DNA of 64,000 nt, taken from Porphyrobacter sp. LM 6 (GTDB lineage Bacteria > Pseudomonadota > Alphaproteobacteria > Sphingomonadales > Sphingomonadaceae). Position 1 is the first letter of the stretch; every line of letters starts with the position of its first letter. The stretch covers positions 310,001-374,000 of the forward strand of contig NZ_CP017113.1 in the NCBI RefSeq assembly GCF_001720465.1, in the 5' to 3' direction. A model generated the notes under the pieces. It saw only the letters and a list, made by a program, of their open reading frames with translations, did not search any database and was not told the DNA's origin. Below, one piece after another: positions 33,692 through 42,079 of the stretch. The position numbers and the translations under genes were made by a program.

Positions 33692-34685
33692 TCAGCAGCG
33701 CCTCGGGGTTCGGGGGCGTTTCGACCGGCGCGGTGCCGTCTGCCGGGGCAGGAGCGGCGGGGGGTGCCATCTTCATTTCCTCCAGCAGGAGGCGGTCTTC
33801 CTCCGCAACCGGTTCGCCCTTTAGCGTTGCGATATCGGCGCGGCGCTTGGCGAGATAGGTATCGCGGCGCACCCCGTAGGGATCGTCCGATGCCTCGATC
33901 CGCGCCAGCTCCTCGTCGAACGCAAGCCGCTGGTCGAGCCCGTTCACGACGAAGTAGGTCGCCGCATAGGCCGGGCGGTCGAACGGCTTGCCGACCACGA
34001 AAGGCAGCAGCGCCTGATCGAGCGTGCTGCCGAACAGATCGCGCGCCGTAGTCGCGCCGGTCACCGGCAGATAGAGATAGGGGCCGGGGCCGACCCCGTA
34101 AAAGCCCAGCGTGTTGGCAAAGCCGTTGCGGCGATAGGGCAGGCCGATCCCCGGCTTCTTCGCGACATCGAACAGCCCGCCCACGCCCAGCGTCGAGTTG
34201 ATCGCGAGCCGCCCCAAAGTCTCGAACGCCTTGCCGACCTTGCCTTGCAGAAGGAAGTTGAGCGCATTGCTCGGCTCGCCGAGATTACGCACGACATTGC
34301 CGAGACCATCGCGGATCGGTTCGGGCAGGCCATCGCGATAGGCATAGGCGACCGGCTCGATCACAGCAGAATCGACCGCCTGGGTCAGGCGGTAGCTTTC
34401 GGCATTGAATTGTTCGACCGGATCACCTGCGGGCGGGCCATAGGTGCCTTCGACCACGATTTCGGTGACCTCTTCCTCCGCAGCGGCCTCGCCTTCCGGC
34501 GGCGGGGTTTCGGCGGTTTCAGGCGGCGTATCCTGTGGCAGCGGGACTTCGGGCGCGGGGGGCAGTGTCCATTCCTGCGGCGCGGCATCGCCTGCGGGCA
34601 CAGCCTCGACGACCGGCGGCGCACCCAGCGAGAGCGCAGCACTCAACAGCGAAGGTGATGCGGCAAGCAGGGCAAGGCTCGGCAT
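33675..34685 (-). CDS. mlaA: MlaA family phospholipid-transport lipoprotein-like protein
   Basis: 336 residues. The MlaA/VacJ core is clear: DPVEQFNAESYRLTQAVDSAVIEPVAYAYRDGLPEPIRDGLGNVVRNLGEPSNALNFLLQGK-type pattern at about 105-165, then FAGTLGFYGVGPGPYLYLP-like FANTLGFYGVGPGPYLYLPVTGATTARDL. MlaA is the outer-membrane part of the Mla system that removes misplaced phospholipid. The N terminus has a hydrophobic stretch but no clear lipobox Cys, and the segment from 30 to 95 is Pro/Glu-rich and probably disordered, longer than usual. Start at 34685 with a good ggag. Confidence 0.85.
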   Translation of the reverse strand: MPSLALLAASPSLLSAALSLGAPPVVEAVPAGDAAPQEWTLPPAPEVPLPQDTPPETAETPPPEGEAAAEEEVTEIVVEGTYGPPAGDPVEQFNAESYRLTQAVDSAVIEPVAYAYRDGLPEPIRDGLGNVVRNLGEPSNALNFLLQGKVGKAFETLGRLAINSTLGVGGLFDVAKKPGIGLPYRRNGFANTLGFYGVGPGPYLYLPVTGATTARDLFGSTLDQALLPFVVGKPFDRPAYAATYFVVNGLDQRLAFDEELARIEASDDPYGVRRDTYLAKRRADIATLKGEPVAEEDRLLLEEMKMAPPAAPAPADGTAPVETPPNPEALLITQPR

Positions 34686-34804
34686 TCCGGTCTCCGATGG
34701 GCCGTTGTCACAGCGCGCGGCGCGGGACTGCGCCATTCTTGCCCTTTATCGGGCGTCCCTATACGCAGGCTTAATAAGCCATGAAATTCTCGCAAGGTTC
34801 CCCG

Positions 34805-35611
34805 ATGTCCGACAGTTCCCTGATCCAGATCACCCGCGAAGGCCCGATCACCATTCTCACACTCAACCGGGCGGAAACGATGAACCCGCTCGGCGCGCCG
34901 GGCGACGGGGACGAGTTTGTCCGTGTGGCGAATGCGATCAACCGCGACATGGAATGCCGTGTGGTGATCCTGACCGGCGCAGGCCGGGCTTTCAGCGCAG
35001 GCGGCGATGTGAAAGCGATGCGCGACAAGACCGGCACCTTCGGCGGCACCACCCCCGCGATTTCGGACGGCTACCGCGACAATATCCACCAGATGCTGCG
35101 CGCGCTCTATGGGCTGCGCGTGCCGGTGATCGCGGCGGTCAACGGTCCGGCGATCGGATTGGGCTGCGATGTCGCCTGCCTCACCGATATCCGCATCGCT
35201 AGCGAGAGTGCCAAGTTCGGGGTGACCTTCCTCAAGCTCGGGATCATCCCCGGCGATGGCGGCACCTGGATCCTCCCGCGCGTGATCGGGATGAGCCGCG
35301 CGGCCGAACTGTTCTACACCGGCGACGTGATCGACGCTGCCACGGCGAAGGACTGGGGCCTCGTCAGCCGCGTGGTCGCCCCGGAAGCACTGATGGACGA
35401 GGCGCGCGCGCTGGCGGGCAAGATCGCAGCTCTCCCGCCGCATTCGCTGCGCCACACCAAGAACCTGCTGCGGCAGGGCCAGCAGACGAGCTACGACACC
35501 GCGCTCGAACTCGCAGCGAACACGCAGGCGATGATGCACACCACCGCCGACCACGCCGAGGGCGTCGCGGCGCTGATCGAGAAACGGGCTGCGGTGTTTA
35601 GGGGCGAGTAA
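34805..35611 (+). CDS. Enoyl-CoA hydratase/isomerase family protein
   Basis: 268 residues of the crotonase fold. The oxyanion-hole segments are AGRAFSAGGDVKAM and GPAIGLGCDVACLTDIRIASESAKFGV, followed by GIIPGDGGTWILPRVIGMSRAAELFYTGDVI. In classical enoyl-CoA hydratase two Glu act; the second is kept (AAELF), but the first, in FGQPE, is replaced (FGVTFLKLG). An Asp in PGDGG is present instead, so it may be an isomerase or another acyl-CoA enzyme. The ATG at 34805 has caagg seven bases upstream; 34781 is possible. It stops one base before the nnrU stop on the other strand. Confidence 0.85.
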   Translation: MSDSSLIQITREGPITILTLNRAETMNPLGAPGDGDEFVRVANAINRDMECRVVILTGAGRAFSAGGDVKAMRDKTGTFGGTTPAISDGYRDNIHQMLRALYGLRVPVIAAVNGPAIGLGCDVACLTDIRIASESAKFGVTFLKLGIIPGDGGTWILPRVIGMSRAAELFYTGDVIDAATAKDWGLVSRVVAPEALMDEARALAGKIAALPPHSLRHTKNLLRQGQQTSYDTALELAANTQAMMHTTADHAEGVAALIEKRAAVFRGE

Positions 35612-36289
35612 TTACCCCAGCCACTTCCATGCCCCGGCGGGAATGCCTGCCTGCCACAGATGGAGCCAGCTTCCCGCCAGCCACAGCACGGTGCCCGCCG
35701 CCAGCGGCACCGCGCCGACCGACAGCAGTTTGCCCCAGCGCGGCCAGTAGCTCGTGTTCGCCTCCCACTGGTGCCAGGCATCGCCCATCAGCGCCGCCTT
35801 CTTGGCATCCTGTTGCTTAGCGCCGACCAGCGCGAGGATGCCCATCGCCGCCGCTGTGATCAGCGTCCGCAGGCTCCAGAACAGCACCATGTGCGAAATC
35901 GCCCATAGCCCGATCGCCCACATCATCGGGTGGCGGGTGACGCGGAACACGCCTTTCGGCTCGGCGCGGGCCTGCGCCTCGGCCTGAGGGGTCGGCAGCG
36001 CCGGATTGCCCATGAAGGAGCCCGCCAGCAGGATCATTGCAGGCAGCGTCAGCAGCGTGGCGACAATCCAGCCCGCATCGCCCGAACCCGGCAAATCGGC
36101 CGGCGGCGCGGCGGTGAAGGCGAGATAGACCCACCCCAGCGTGGCGAAGCTGACCACCGTATAGGCGATCTGGAACCCGCCCGCCCCCAAAGCCTTGACC
36201 ATCGCCGCGCGCAGCGGGTGCGACATGGCAAAGTGCGTGCCGACGAACGCGGCGTTGGCCGCGATGAGTGTGATGATTTCCCCGTCCAT
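35612..36289 (-). CDS. NnrU family membrane protein
   Basis: 225 residues with five or six membrane helices and the NnrU pattern: IAANAAFVGTHFAMSHPLRAAM at the start, and GVFRVTRHPMMWAIGLWAISHMV in the middle (conserved RHP), a phospholipid-methyltransferase-like motif. NnrU was linked to nitric oxide/nitrite metabolism in Rhodobacter, but most homologues, as here, sit outside denitrification loci and their function is open. The ribosome site (ggagg) is inside the right arm of an 11-bp hairpin just before the ATG. Confidence 0.85.
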   Translation of the reverse strand: MDGEIITLIAANAAFVGTHFAMSHPLRAAMVKALGAGGFQIAYTVVSFATLGWVYLAFTAAPPADLPGSGDAGWIVATLLTLPAMILLAGSFMGNPALPTPQAEAQARAEPKGVFRVTRHPMMWAIGLWAISHMVLFWSLRTLITAAAMGILALVGAKQQDAKKAALMGDAWHQWEANTSYWPRWGKLLSVGAVPLAAGTVLWLAGSWLHLWQAGIPAGAWKWLG

Positions 36290-36294
36290 GCTTT

Positions 36295-36324
36295 CCCCTC
36301 CGGATGATCCCTGATCCGGAGGGG
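36295..36324 (-). promoter_or_regulatory. Hairpin that can hide the nnrU ribosome-binding site
   Basis: Perfect 11-base arms (cccctccggat/atccggagggg) with an eight-base loop. On the nnrU strand the second arm is ATCCGGAGGGG and the ATG follows after five bases, so the Shine-Dalgarno sequence is paired. It also lies 25 bases after the amidohydrolase stop, so it may end that transcript. Confidence 0.6.
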
Positions 36325-36349
36325 ACTATAGCATCACGTGCAGCCCTGC

Positions 36350-37666
36350 CTACCAGTCGTAGGCTTCGGGCCGGGCGCTTTCGTCGAGCTCGCGGTAGCG
36401 GTCGCGCAGGCGGGTCTGGTGGTTGGTGAGGTCCTGCTCGACCCCGCCAATAAACACCTTGGTCGGCACGCTGCCGGCTTCGAGCGGGTCACCGTCCCAC
36501 AGCACGACATCGCCGAGCGCGCCGGGCTTCAGCACGCCCGCCTTGCCGCCCATGCCGCTGATCTCGGCCGGGACTGAGCTGATCGCGGCGAAGGCCTTGC
36601 CCCATTCCATCCCCGCCGCCCCCGGCACGCGGGTCAGCGCGACGAGATTGCCCGCCACCTGCTGCAAGCGGCGCGGGTTCTGAAGCGAGGAGGCGTTGAT
36701 CGCGACCTTCACGCCTGCCTTGGCCATGCGCCCGGCATTGGACTGGGTGGCGCCGAGCTGCTCGAAGGTTTCGGGCAAATCGTTGAGGCCGTTGGCGATC
36801 ACAGGAACGCCCGCCGCAGCGATTTCGTTCGCCACCAGCCAGCCTTCGCTGACGCCGACCAGCACCAGATCGAGCTTGGGATATTCCGCCTTCAGCGCCA
36901 GCACGGCGCGGATATCGGCCGCGCGTTCGACCGCGACGTAGAGCTTCTGGCGACCGGTCACCACCGGCACCAGCGCCTCGGCATCGAAACGGCTGAGGTA
37001 GACATCGTCATCCTTGCCGATCTCGGTCGTCTCGGGGATGCCGGTCTTGCCCACCAGCGCCTGTGCCTCGCGCAGCGCAGCTCGCAGCAGCACATGCGCG
37101 GCGACACGGCTGCCGCCCGCCTGACGCCCGCCGCCCTCGCCCAGATCTATCATCTGGAACGCGCGCGCCTGCATCACCGGCTGCGCATCGGCATCAAGGT
37201 CGATGATCGCGCCCTGGCCTGCAAAGATCGAGCCCGAGGGCAGCGTCGTCGTGGCGGCGCGGGTGATCCCGGCGGCGCGGTGGACGAGGATGTGCTGCGA
37301 GGTCGGATTGATGCTCTTCGAGGCGTCCAGCGCCGCGCTGAACGGCGTGCCGCGCGCGGTGATATCGTTGGTTTCCTCGACGGCCGTCACATCTGCCAGC
37401 CCGAGCGTGGTGACAGTCGCGAACAGCCCCGGTGTCACCCATGCCCCGCCCGCATCAATCACGATGTCGGTCGAGAAGGTTTGGCCCGGGGTTGGCTTGC
37501 CCGCGAATACCACCTTGCCATCATCGATGATGACAGTGCCGCCGTCGATCGGGGCCGAGCCATCGCCCAGCACAAGCCGCGCGTTGGTGACCACCATGTC
37601 TTGCGCCATCGCCGGAGTGGCGGTGATTGCTGCGGCGCTGGCTGCGATGAGAAGAAGCCGCTTCAT
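36350..37666 (-). CDS. Exported amidohydrolase-like protein lacking the HxH metal motif
   Basis: 438 residues with a signal peptide (LLLIAASAAAITATPAMA). The N-terminal beta-sandwich (VVTNARLVLGDGSAPIDGGTVIIDDGKVVFAG) and C-terminal return (GVLKPGALGDVVLWDGDPLEAGSVPTKVFIGG) are those of imidazolonepropionase-like amidohydrolases. But after TPG, where DxHxH should be, it reads LFATVTTLG (81-89), and later metal ligands are not evident (INASSLQNPRR near the usual Asp). It is coupled by ATGA to the intact amidohydrolase upstream, so it may be a non-catalytic partner subunit. Confidence 0.85.
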   Translation of the reverse strand: MKRLLLIAASAAAITATPAMAQDMVVTNARLVLGDGSAPIDGGTVIIDDGKVVFAGKPTPGQTFSTDIVIDAGGAWVTPGLFATVTTLGLADVTAVEETNDITARGTPFSAALDASKSINPTSQHILVHRAAGITRAATTTLPSGSIFAGQGAIIDLDADAQPVMQARAFQMIDLGEGGGRQAGGSRVAAHVLLRAALREAQALVGKTGIPETTEIGKDDDVYLSRFDAEALVPVVTGRQKLYVAVERAADIRAVLALKAEYPKLDLVLVGVSEGWLVANEIAAAGVPVIANGLNDLPETFEQLGATQSNAGRMAKAGVKVAINASSLQNPRRLQQVAGNLVALTRVPGAAGMEWGKAFAAISSVPAEISGMGGKAGVLKPGALGDVVLWDGDPLEAGSVPTKVFIGGVEQDLTNHQTRLRDRYRELDESARPEAYDW

Positions 37667-39087
37667 TTCACATCTCCTTCACCGGGCTGGCCGAGCTCGA
37701 AATCGCTCACCGGACGGGTCTTGGGGTTCATCGCATCGAACATCAGCGCGCCGTCGATCCAGACCTTTTCGGGCCGCGAATAGACACTCAGCGGATCGCC
37801 GTTCCACAGCACCACATCGGCCATCTTGCCGGTCTCGAGGCTGCCGGTCAGCTTGTCGATGCCCATCGCCTTGGCGGGGTTCAGCGTGATCCACTGGATC
37901 ACCGTCGCATCCGAAATGTCGATGCCGAGCCGGAGCCCGGCGGCCTGGGCCTTGGCGGCTTCCTGATTGAGGCGCTGGATATCGTTCGCGTCGTCCGAAT
38001 GGATCACCACGCAAGCGCCTTCGCGTTGCAGGAAGGCGGCGTTTTCCATGATGCCGTCGTAGCTTTCCATCTTGAAGCCGTACCAGTCGGCCCAGATCGC
38101 GCTGCACACGCCGTTTTCGCGCAGCAAATCGCCGATCTTGTAGGCTTCGACCGCGTGGTGGAAGGCTGCGACCTTGTAGCCCATCTCCTTTGCCATATCG
38201 AGCACCAGCGCCATTTCATCGGCGCGGTAGCAGTGGTTCTGGATCAGGATTTCGCCCTTGAGCACGCCCGCGAGCGTCTCCTTGCCGAGATCGCGCTTGG
38301 CCTTCGGATCGTTGGCGTAATCGATAGCGCTGAGCCAGGTTTCGCGGTTGACCGCGAAGTTGCCCATGCGGGTCGAAGGCATCCGCCCGCGCCCGCCATA
38401 GACGCGCTTGGGGTTCTCCCCGCAGGCCATCTTCATGGAGTAGGGCGCGCCGGGGAACTTCATCCCCTGCACTGTGCGCGAAGGCACGTTCTTGAGCGTG
38501 ACCGAACGCCCGCCCATCAGGTTGGCCGAGCCGGGGAGGATTTGCAGCGCCGTGATGCCGCCATTGGCCATCGCACGGGTGAAGCCGGGGTCCTGCGGCC
38601 AGACCGAATGTTCGGCCCATACCTCGGGCGTGGTCGGGCTGGTTGCCTCGTTGCCGTCCGAATGCGCCTCGACACCGGGCGAGGGGTAATCGCCGAGGTG
38701 CGAGTGGATGTCGATAATGCCGGGGGTGACGAACTTGCCCGTGCCGTCAATCACCGTCACATCGGCGGGGATCGGCGTTTCCGGCCCGCCGACCGCGGTG
38801 ATCTTTCCATCGCGCATGAACACGACGCCGTTTTCGATCTTGCCGCCCTTGCCGTCATAGACTGTCGCCCCCGTCAGCACGGTGGGAACGCCGGGATAGG
38901 GCTTGTAGGTGGAAGCGAACACCGGCTCGCCAGCCTTGGTGGCGGCGAAGGTCTTGCCGCTCTTGGCGTCAGAAGTGCTGGCCGTTTCGCCGGCGGTGCC
39001 CGTGGTGGCGCAGGCTGTCAGCGCGAACGCACTGGCCAGCGTGGCGAGCGCACCCGTGCGGGCACGCATTCTCAAATCTGCGAACAT
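37663..39087 (-). CDS. Lipoprotein amidohydrolase (imidazolonepropionase-like)
   Basis: 474 residues. A signal with lipobox LTAC (Cys26) predicts membrane anchoring in the periplasm. The metal site is intact: TPGIIDIHSHLGDY (His128, His130), then later His in ILIQNHCYRADE and AAFHHAVEAYK and Asp in VVIHSDDANDIQR. The C terminus has LTGSLETGKMADVVLWNGDPLSVYSRPEKVWIDG. Relatives include exported peptidase-like or cyclic-amide hydrolases; substrate unknown. The start at 39087 has ggggaa eight bases upstream; 39069 is possible. It heads a two-gene unit with a degenerate paralogue, 90 bases after a peptide transporter. Confidence 0.88.
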   Translation of the reverse strand: MFADLRMRARTGALATLASAFALTACATTGTAGETASTSDAKSGKTFAATKAGEPVFASTYKPYPGVPTVLTGATVYDGKGGKIENGVVFMRDGKITAVGGPETPIPADVTVIDGTGKFVTPGIIDIHSHLGDYPSPGVEAHSDGNEATSPTTPEVWAEHSVWPQDPGFTRAMANGGITALQILPGSANLMGGRSVTLKNVPSRTVQGMKFPGAPYSMKMACGENPKRVYGGRGRMPSTRMGNFAVNRETWLSAIDYANDPKAKRDLGKETLAGVLKGEILIQNHCYRADEMALVLDMAKEMGYKVAAFHHAVEAYKIGDLLRENGVCSAIWADWYGFKMESYDGIMENAAFLQREGACVVIHSDDANDIQRLNQEAAKAQAAGLRLGIDISDATVIQWITLNPAKAMGIDKLTGSLETGKMADVVLWNGDPLSVYSRPEKVWIDGALMFDAMNPKTRPVSDFELGQPGEGDVK

Positions 39088-39176
39088 GCGAATATTCCCC
39101 GTTTTCCGGTCTGCCGATGTGACCGGAAAACGGGGGGTTGTCCATGACGTTGGACGATTATTGTGTCCGCGCGAGC

Positions 39177-40745
39177 CTACTCGGCCGGAGCGGGTTCTTC
39201 GTCCTTCAGCGTGTCGAGGTGCATCCACTTCTTCACCAGCGGGGCGATCACCAGCACGACCACGGCCGCACCGATCGAGATCCAGCCGAACAACTCGTAG
39301 ACATCGAGCAGGCCCTGCTTGGTCATCGCGCCATCATGCCCACCGGTCGCCTCGCCGATCTTGCCGGCGACGAAGTTGCCCACCGCAGTCATGTAGAACC
39401 ACGCGCCCATGATAAGCGAGGCAAGGTGCTTGGGCGCCAGACGGTTCATCGCCGACAGGCCAACCGGCGAGAGGCACAGCTCGGCGGTAGTGGCGAAGAA
39501 GTAGTACGCGAAGACGAGGATGACCGGGGTCATCGCGGCGATGCCATAGGCCTCCGCGCCCCACACCAGCACCAGATTGGCCAAGCCCATCTGCGCTAGC
39601 GCCAGGCCGAACTTGGCCGGGGCCGAAGGCTCGCGGCCCTGCTTGCCAAGCCACTGCCACAGTCCGGCGAACACCGGAGCCATCAGGATGATGTAGATCG
39701 GGTTGATTGACTGGAAGATCCCCGCCGGCACGCCAGCACGATCGACGAAGCGATCGGTGAACAGGTTCATCGAGCCGCCCGCCTGTTCGAACAGGCCCCA
39801 GAACAGCGGATTGAGGCTGATCAGGAACAGGATCGCGAACATCCGTTCACGCGGCTCCTTCTCGAGCTTGAAGCTCTCGAACAGCACGTAGCCAAGCAGA
39901 GCCACGCCCGAGATCGCAAGCAGCGACTGGATCACGTCCTGATACTGGACCAACGCCCAGATCACCGCGACCGCGGCAAAACCGACGCCGTAGAGGCCCA
40001 TTTCCTTGCCCTTGGCGAGCGGCTGGGGTGCCTCGCCCGCGCCCTTGAGCGAGGCCTTGCCGAGCACGAACACGATCAGGCCCGCGAGCATCCCGATGCC
40101 AGCCAGACCAAAGCCGAAGCCCCAGCCCAGCGTCTGGCCGAGATAGGCGACCAGAATGGTGCCGATCGCCGCGCCCACGTTGATGCCCATGTAGAAGATC
40201 GTATAGGCCCCGTCGCGGCGGGTGTCGGTCATCGAATAGAGCTGCCCCACCATCACCGAGATGTTGGCCTTGAGAAAGCCCGAGCCGACGATGATGAAGG
40301 CGAGCGCCGCCCAGAACACGTTGATCGTCGGATCGCTCTGCCCGCCGGTGCCTTCGACCGCCATCAGCGTGTGGCCCGCCGCGAGCAGCAATCCGCCGAA
40401 CAGCACCGCCTTGCGCTGGCCGAGGTAACGGTCAGCCAGCCAGCCCCCGAGCACCGGGGTGATGTAGACCAGCGAGGTATAGGCGCCGTAGATCAGGTTC
40501 GATTTGCCATCCGAGAACAGCCAGTGCTGGGTCAGGTAGAAAATCAGGATGGCGCGCATGCCGTAGTAGGAGAACCGCTCCCACATCTCGGCGAAGAACA
40601 GCATGTAGAGGCCCTTGGGGTGGCCCGCGAACTCAGGGTCCCTCTGCGTCGCAATCTTGCCGCCAATGGCAAGAAACACGATCAGCACCACCACGGCGAT
40701 GGCCGCAATCCATTCGGCCTCCGCCCACAGCGAAATATCTTTCAT
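39177..40745 (-). CDS. POT-family proton-coupled oligopeptide transporter
   Basis: 522 residues, about 12-14 membrane helices. The POT signature is in FFAEMWERFSYYGMRAILIFYLT (ExxERFxYYG), followed by PVLGGWLADRYLGQRKAVLFGG and GSGFLKANISVMVGQLY, and later FWGLFEQAGGSMNLFTDRFVDR. It imports di- and tripeptides with protons. I prefer the ATG at 40745, with gggga eight bases before it, over 40760. The neighbouring exported amidohydrolases may process imported peptides or their precursors; that link is only by position. Confidence 0.9.
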   Translation of the reverse strand: MKDISLWAEAEWIAAIAVVVLIVFLAIGGKIATQRDPEFAGHPKGLYMLFFAEMWERFSYYGMRAILIFYLTQHWLFSDGKSNLIYGAYTSLVYITPVLGGWLADRYLGQRKAVLFGGLLLAAGHTLMAVEGTGGQSDPTINVFWAALAFIIVGSGFLKANISVMVGQLYSMTDTRRDGAYTIFYMGINVGAAIGTILVAYLGQTLGWGFGFGLAGIGMLAGLIVFVLGKASLKGAGEAPQPLAKGKEMGLYGVGFAAVAVIWALVQYQDVIQSLLAISGVALLGYVLFESFKLEKEPRERMFAILFLISLNPLFWGLFEQAGGSMNLFTDRFVDRAGVPAGIFQSINPIYIILMAPVFAGLWQWLGKQGREPSAPAKFGLALAQMGLANLVLVWGAEAYGIAAMTPVILVFAYYFFATTAELCLSPVGLSAMNRLAPKHLASLIMGAWFYMTAVGNFVAGKIGEATGGHDGAMTKQGLLDVYELFGWISIGAAVVVLVIAPLVKKWMHLDTLKDEEPAPAE

Positions 40746-41059
40746 TGATTCGATCCCCATCGAGTGGTTCGGGCTGGTGCCTCACCACACCGCCGCAATG
40801 GGAGCGCACCCTAACGCCTCATTCGCCCGTGTGAAGCTTTTGTTGCGTCGGAGCGTAATGGAATGCCATTGGCGATGATATTCGTCGGCCCGCCAACGGA
40901 CGGACCGCGAGCGCACGCGCGCGAGCCGCAGGCGATCCGACGCGAAGCGACGGAGACTCGCCGAGGACGTGCCCGCGGAGGCGGGCACGCAAACCCGAAA
41001 AAAATTGACCGCATGGCTGTATTATGGCACTGATGCACCTCACAAGGGACAGAACTGCC
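40746..41059. other. Gene-free stretch: divergent promoters and an extragenic repeat
   Basis: About 310 bases between the transporter and the GntR regulator. The central part, 40886-40989, is a repeat copy. To its right lies an A-run (40998-41004) and TTGACC, then TATTAT, with a spacer too short for a normal promoter. A 13-base in-frame extension of the regulator (ATG or GTG at 41024) is possible. Confidence 0.5.
40886..40989. repeat. Extragenic repeat, copy A
   Basis: A roughly 100-base element whose first 47 bases match 42080-42126 with a few changes (26 bases at 40907-40932 are identical) and which ends in a GGAG-loop hairpin (arms 40968-40976 and 40981-40989) after CCGAGGA. Confidence 0.8.
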
Positions 41060-41413
41060 ATGAACCCCAACCGCCCCAATCCGAACAGGCCCGTCTATCT
41101 CAAGCTGCGCGACCAGATCGCTGCCGCGATCATTGACGGGATCTATCCCGAAGGCGCGATGCTGCCCTCGGTGCGGGCGCTCGCGGCAGAGCAGGGGGCC
41201 AACCCGCTGACCGTGGCGAAGGCCTATCAGCAGTTCCAGAATGACGGGCTGGTCGAAGTGCAGCGCGGCGTGGGCATGTATGTCGTGCGCGGTGCGGCTG
41301 AACGGCTGCGCACCACCGAGCGCGAGGCCTTCCTGCGCGAGGAATGGCCCGAGATCCGCAGCCGTATGACGCGGCTCGGCCTCAGTCCGGCAGACCTTGC
41401 CGAGACCGCCTGA
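41060..41413 (+). CDS. YtrA-type GntR family transcriptional regulator
   Basis: 117 residues. The winged-helix GntR domain is complete: PVYLKLRDQIAAAIIDGIYPEGAMLPSVRALAAEQGANPLTVAKAYQQFQNDGLVEVQRGVGMYV. Only about 40 residues follow, the short tail typical of YtrA members, which often repress ABC transporter operons including their own. The nearest ABC exporter (46897-49184) is too far to assume a link. The ATG at 41060 has aaggga upstream. Confidence 0.88.
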   Translation: MNPNRPNPNRPVYLKLRDQIAAAIIDGIYPEGAMLPSVRALAAEQGANPLTVAKAYQQFQNDGLVEVQRGVGMYVVRGAAERLRTTEREAFLREEWPEIRSRMTRLGLSPADLAETA

Positions 41414-41624
41414 GGCAAGTTTTCCTGCCAATAGTGCAAGTTGCGCACTTTCCCGATTTATGACAATCTGTTCATGTTGGCGCATGACGGGATTGCATCC
41501 TGCTGTGCACCACGCCTAATGGGGGTGCCTCACGGGTCGGAGGCGAGTTGAGGAAACCGCGGGGTCAACCCGCATGGGGCGTGATATGGCGGCGCGACCG
41601 TCCATGGGCGTCCGGGAGTTCGCC
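41414..41624. other. Leader and promoter region of ihfB
   Basis: 211 bases. It contains a small inverted repeat (gtgc...gcac at 41434-41448), an AT-richer patch around 41455-41475 that may hold the promoter, and a short hairpin near 41557 (gcggg/cccgc). No gene was recognised. Confidence 0.4.
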
Positions 41625-41903
41625 ATGATCAGATCCGAGTTGTTGCAAGAACTGCACAAGGACAATCCCGACCTGCGTGCCGATGAAATCGAGCAGGTCG
41701 TCGACATCTTCTTCGATGAAATCGCCCAGCGGCTGGCCGAAGGCGGCCGAGTCGAACTGCGCGGCTTCGGTGCCTTTTCGACCCGCGAGCGCGATGCCCG
41801 CAGCGGTCGCAATCCGCGCACCGGCGAAACGGTCGACGTGCCCGAAAAGCGCGTGCCCTATTTCAAGGCCGGCAAGGAAATCCGCGAACGTCTGAACGAC
41901 TGA
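41625..41903 (+). CDS. ihfB: Integration host factor subunit beta
   Basis: 92 residues of the HU/IHF fold: IRSELLQELHKDNPDLRADEIEQVVDIFFDEIAQRLAEGGRVELRGFGAFSTRERDARSGRNPRTGETVDVPEKRVPYFKAGKEIRERL is the classical IHF-beta layout, including the GRNPRTG DNA-inserting loop with its Pro. With IHF-alpha it bends DNA at specific sites. The ATG at 41625 has gggag seven bases upstream. Monocistronic, flanked by extragenic hairpins; one begins six bases after the stop. Confidence 0.95.
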   Translation: MIRSELLQELHKDNPDLRADEIEQVVDIFFDEIAQRLAEGGRVELRGFGAFSTRERDARSGRNPRTGETVDVPEKRVPYFKAGKEIRERLND

Positions 41904-41908
41904 GTTTG

Positions 41909-41986
41909 CGTGCCCGCCTCCGCGGGCACGTCCTCGGTGCGTTTTTGTGTTCCGCATCGCATCCGCGATGCGAAATCCTCGCTCAT
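41909..41986 (+). repeat. Extragenic hairpin repeats after ihfB
   Basis: Two hairpins in a row. The first has nine-base arms (cgtgcccgc/gcgggcacg) with a CTCC loop and TCCTCGGTGCG after it. The second, 41944-41986, is the covarying partner of 3710-3752, with arms cgcatcgc/gcgatgcg. The first could act as ihfB terminator, but no T run follows directly. Confidence 0.8.
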
Positions 41987-42079
41987 ACGCCCTACGGGCG
42001 CGTCGCTGCGGGCGGCCGTTCGGCCTTGCGGTCGCTAGCGCGACCGGATCATCGCCACACGCTCGTTTGCAAACTGGCT

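Noticed and set aside
40998..41028. TTGACC and TATTAT before the GntR gene as a promoter
   Set aside because: The gap is only nine bases, far from the 16-18 required, so the two boxes do not form one promoter.
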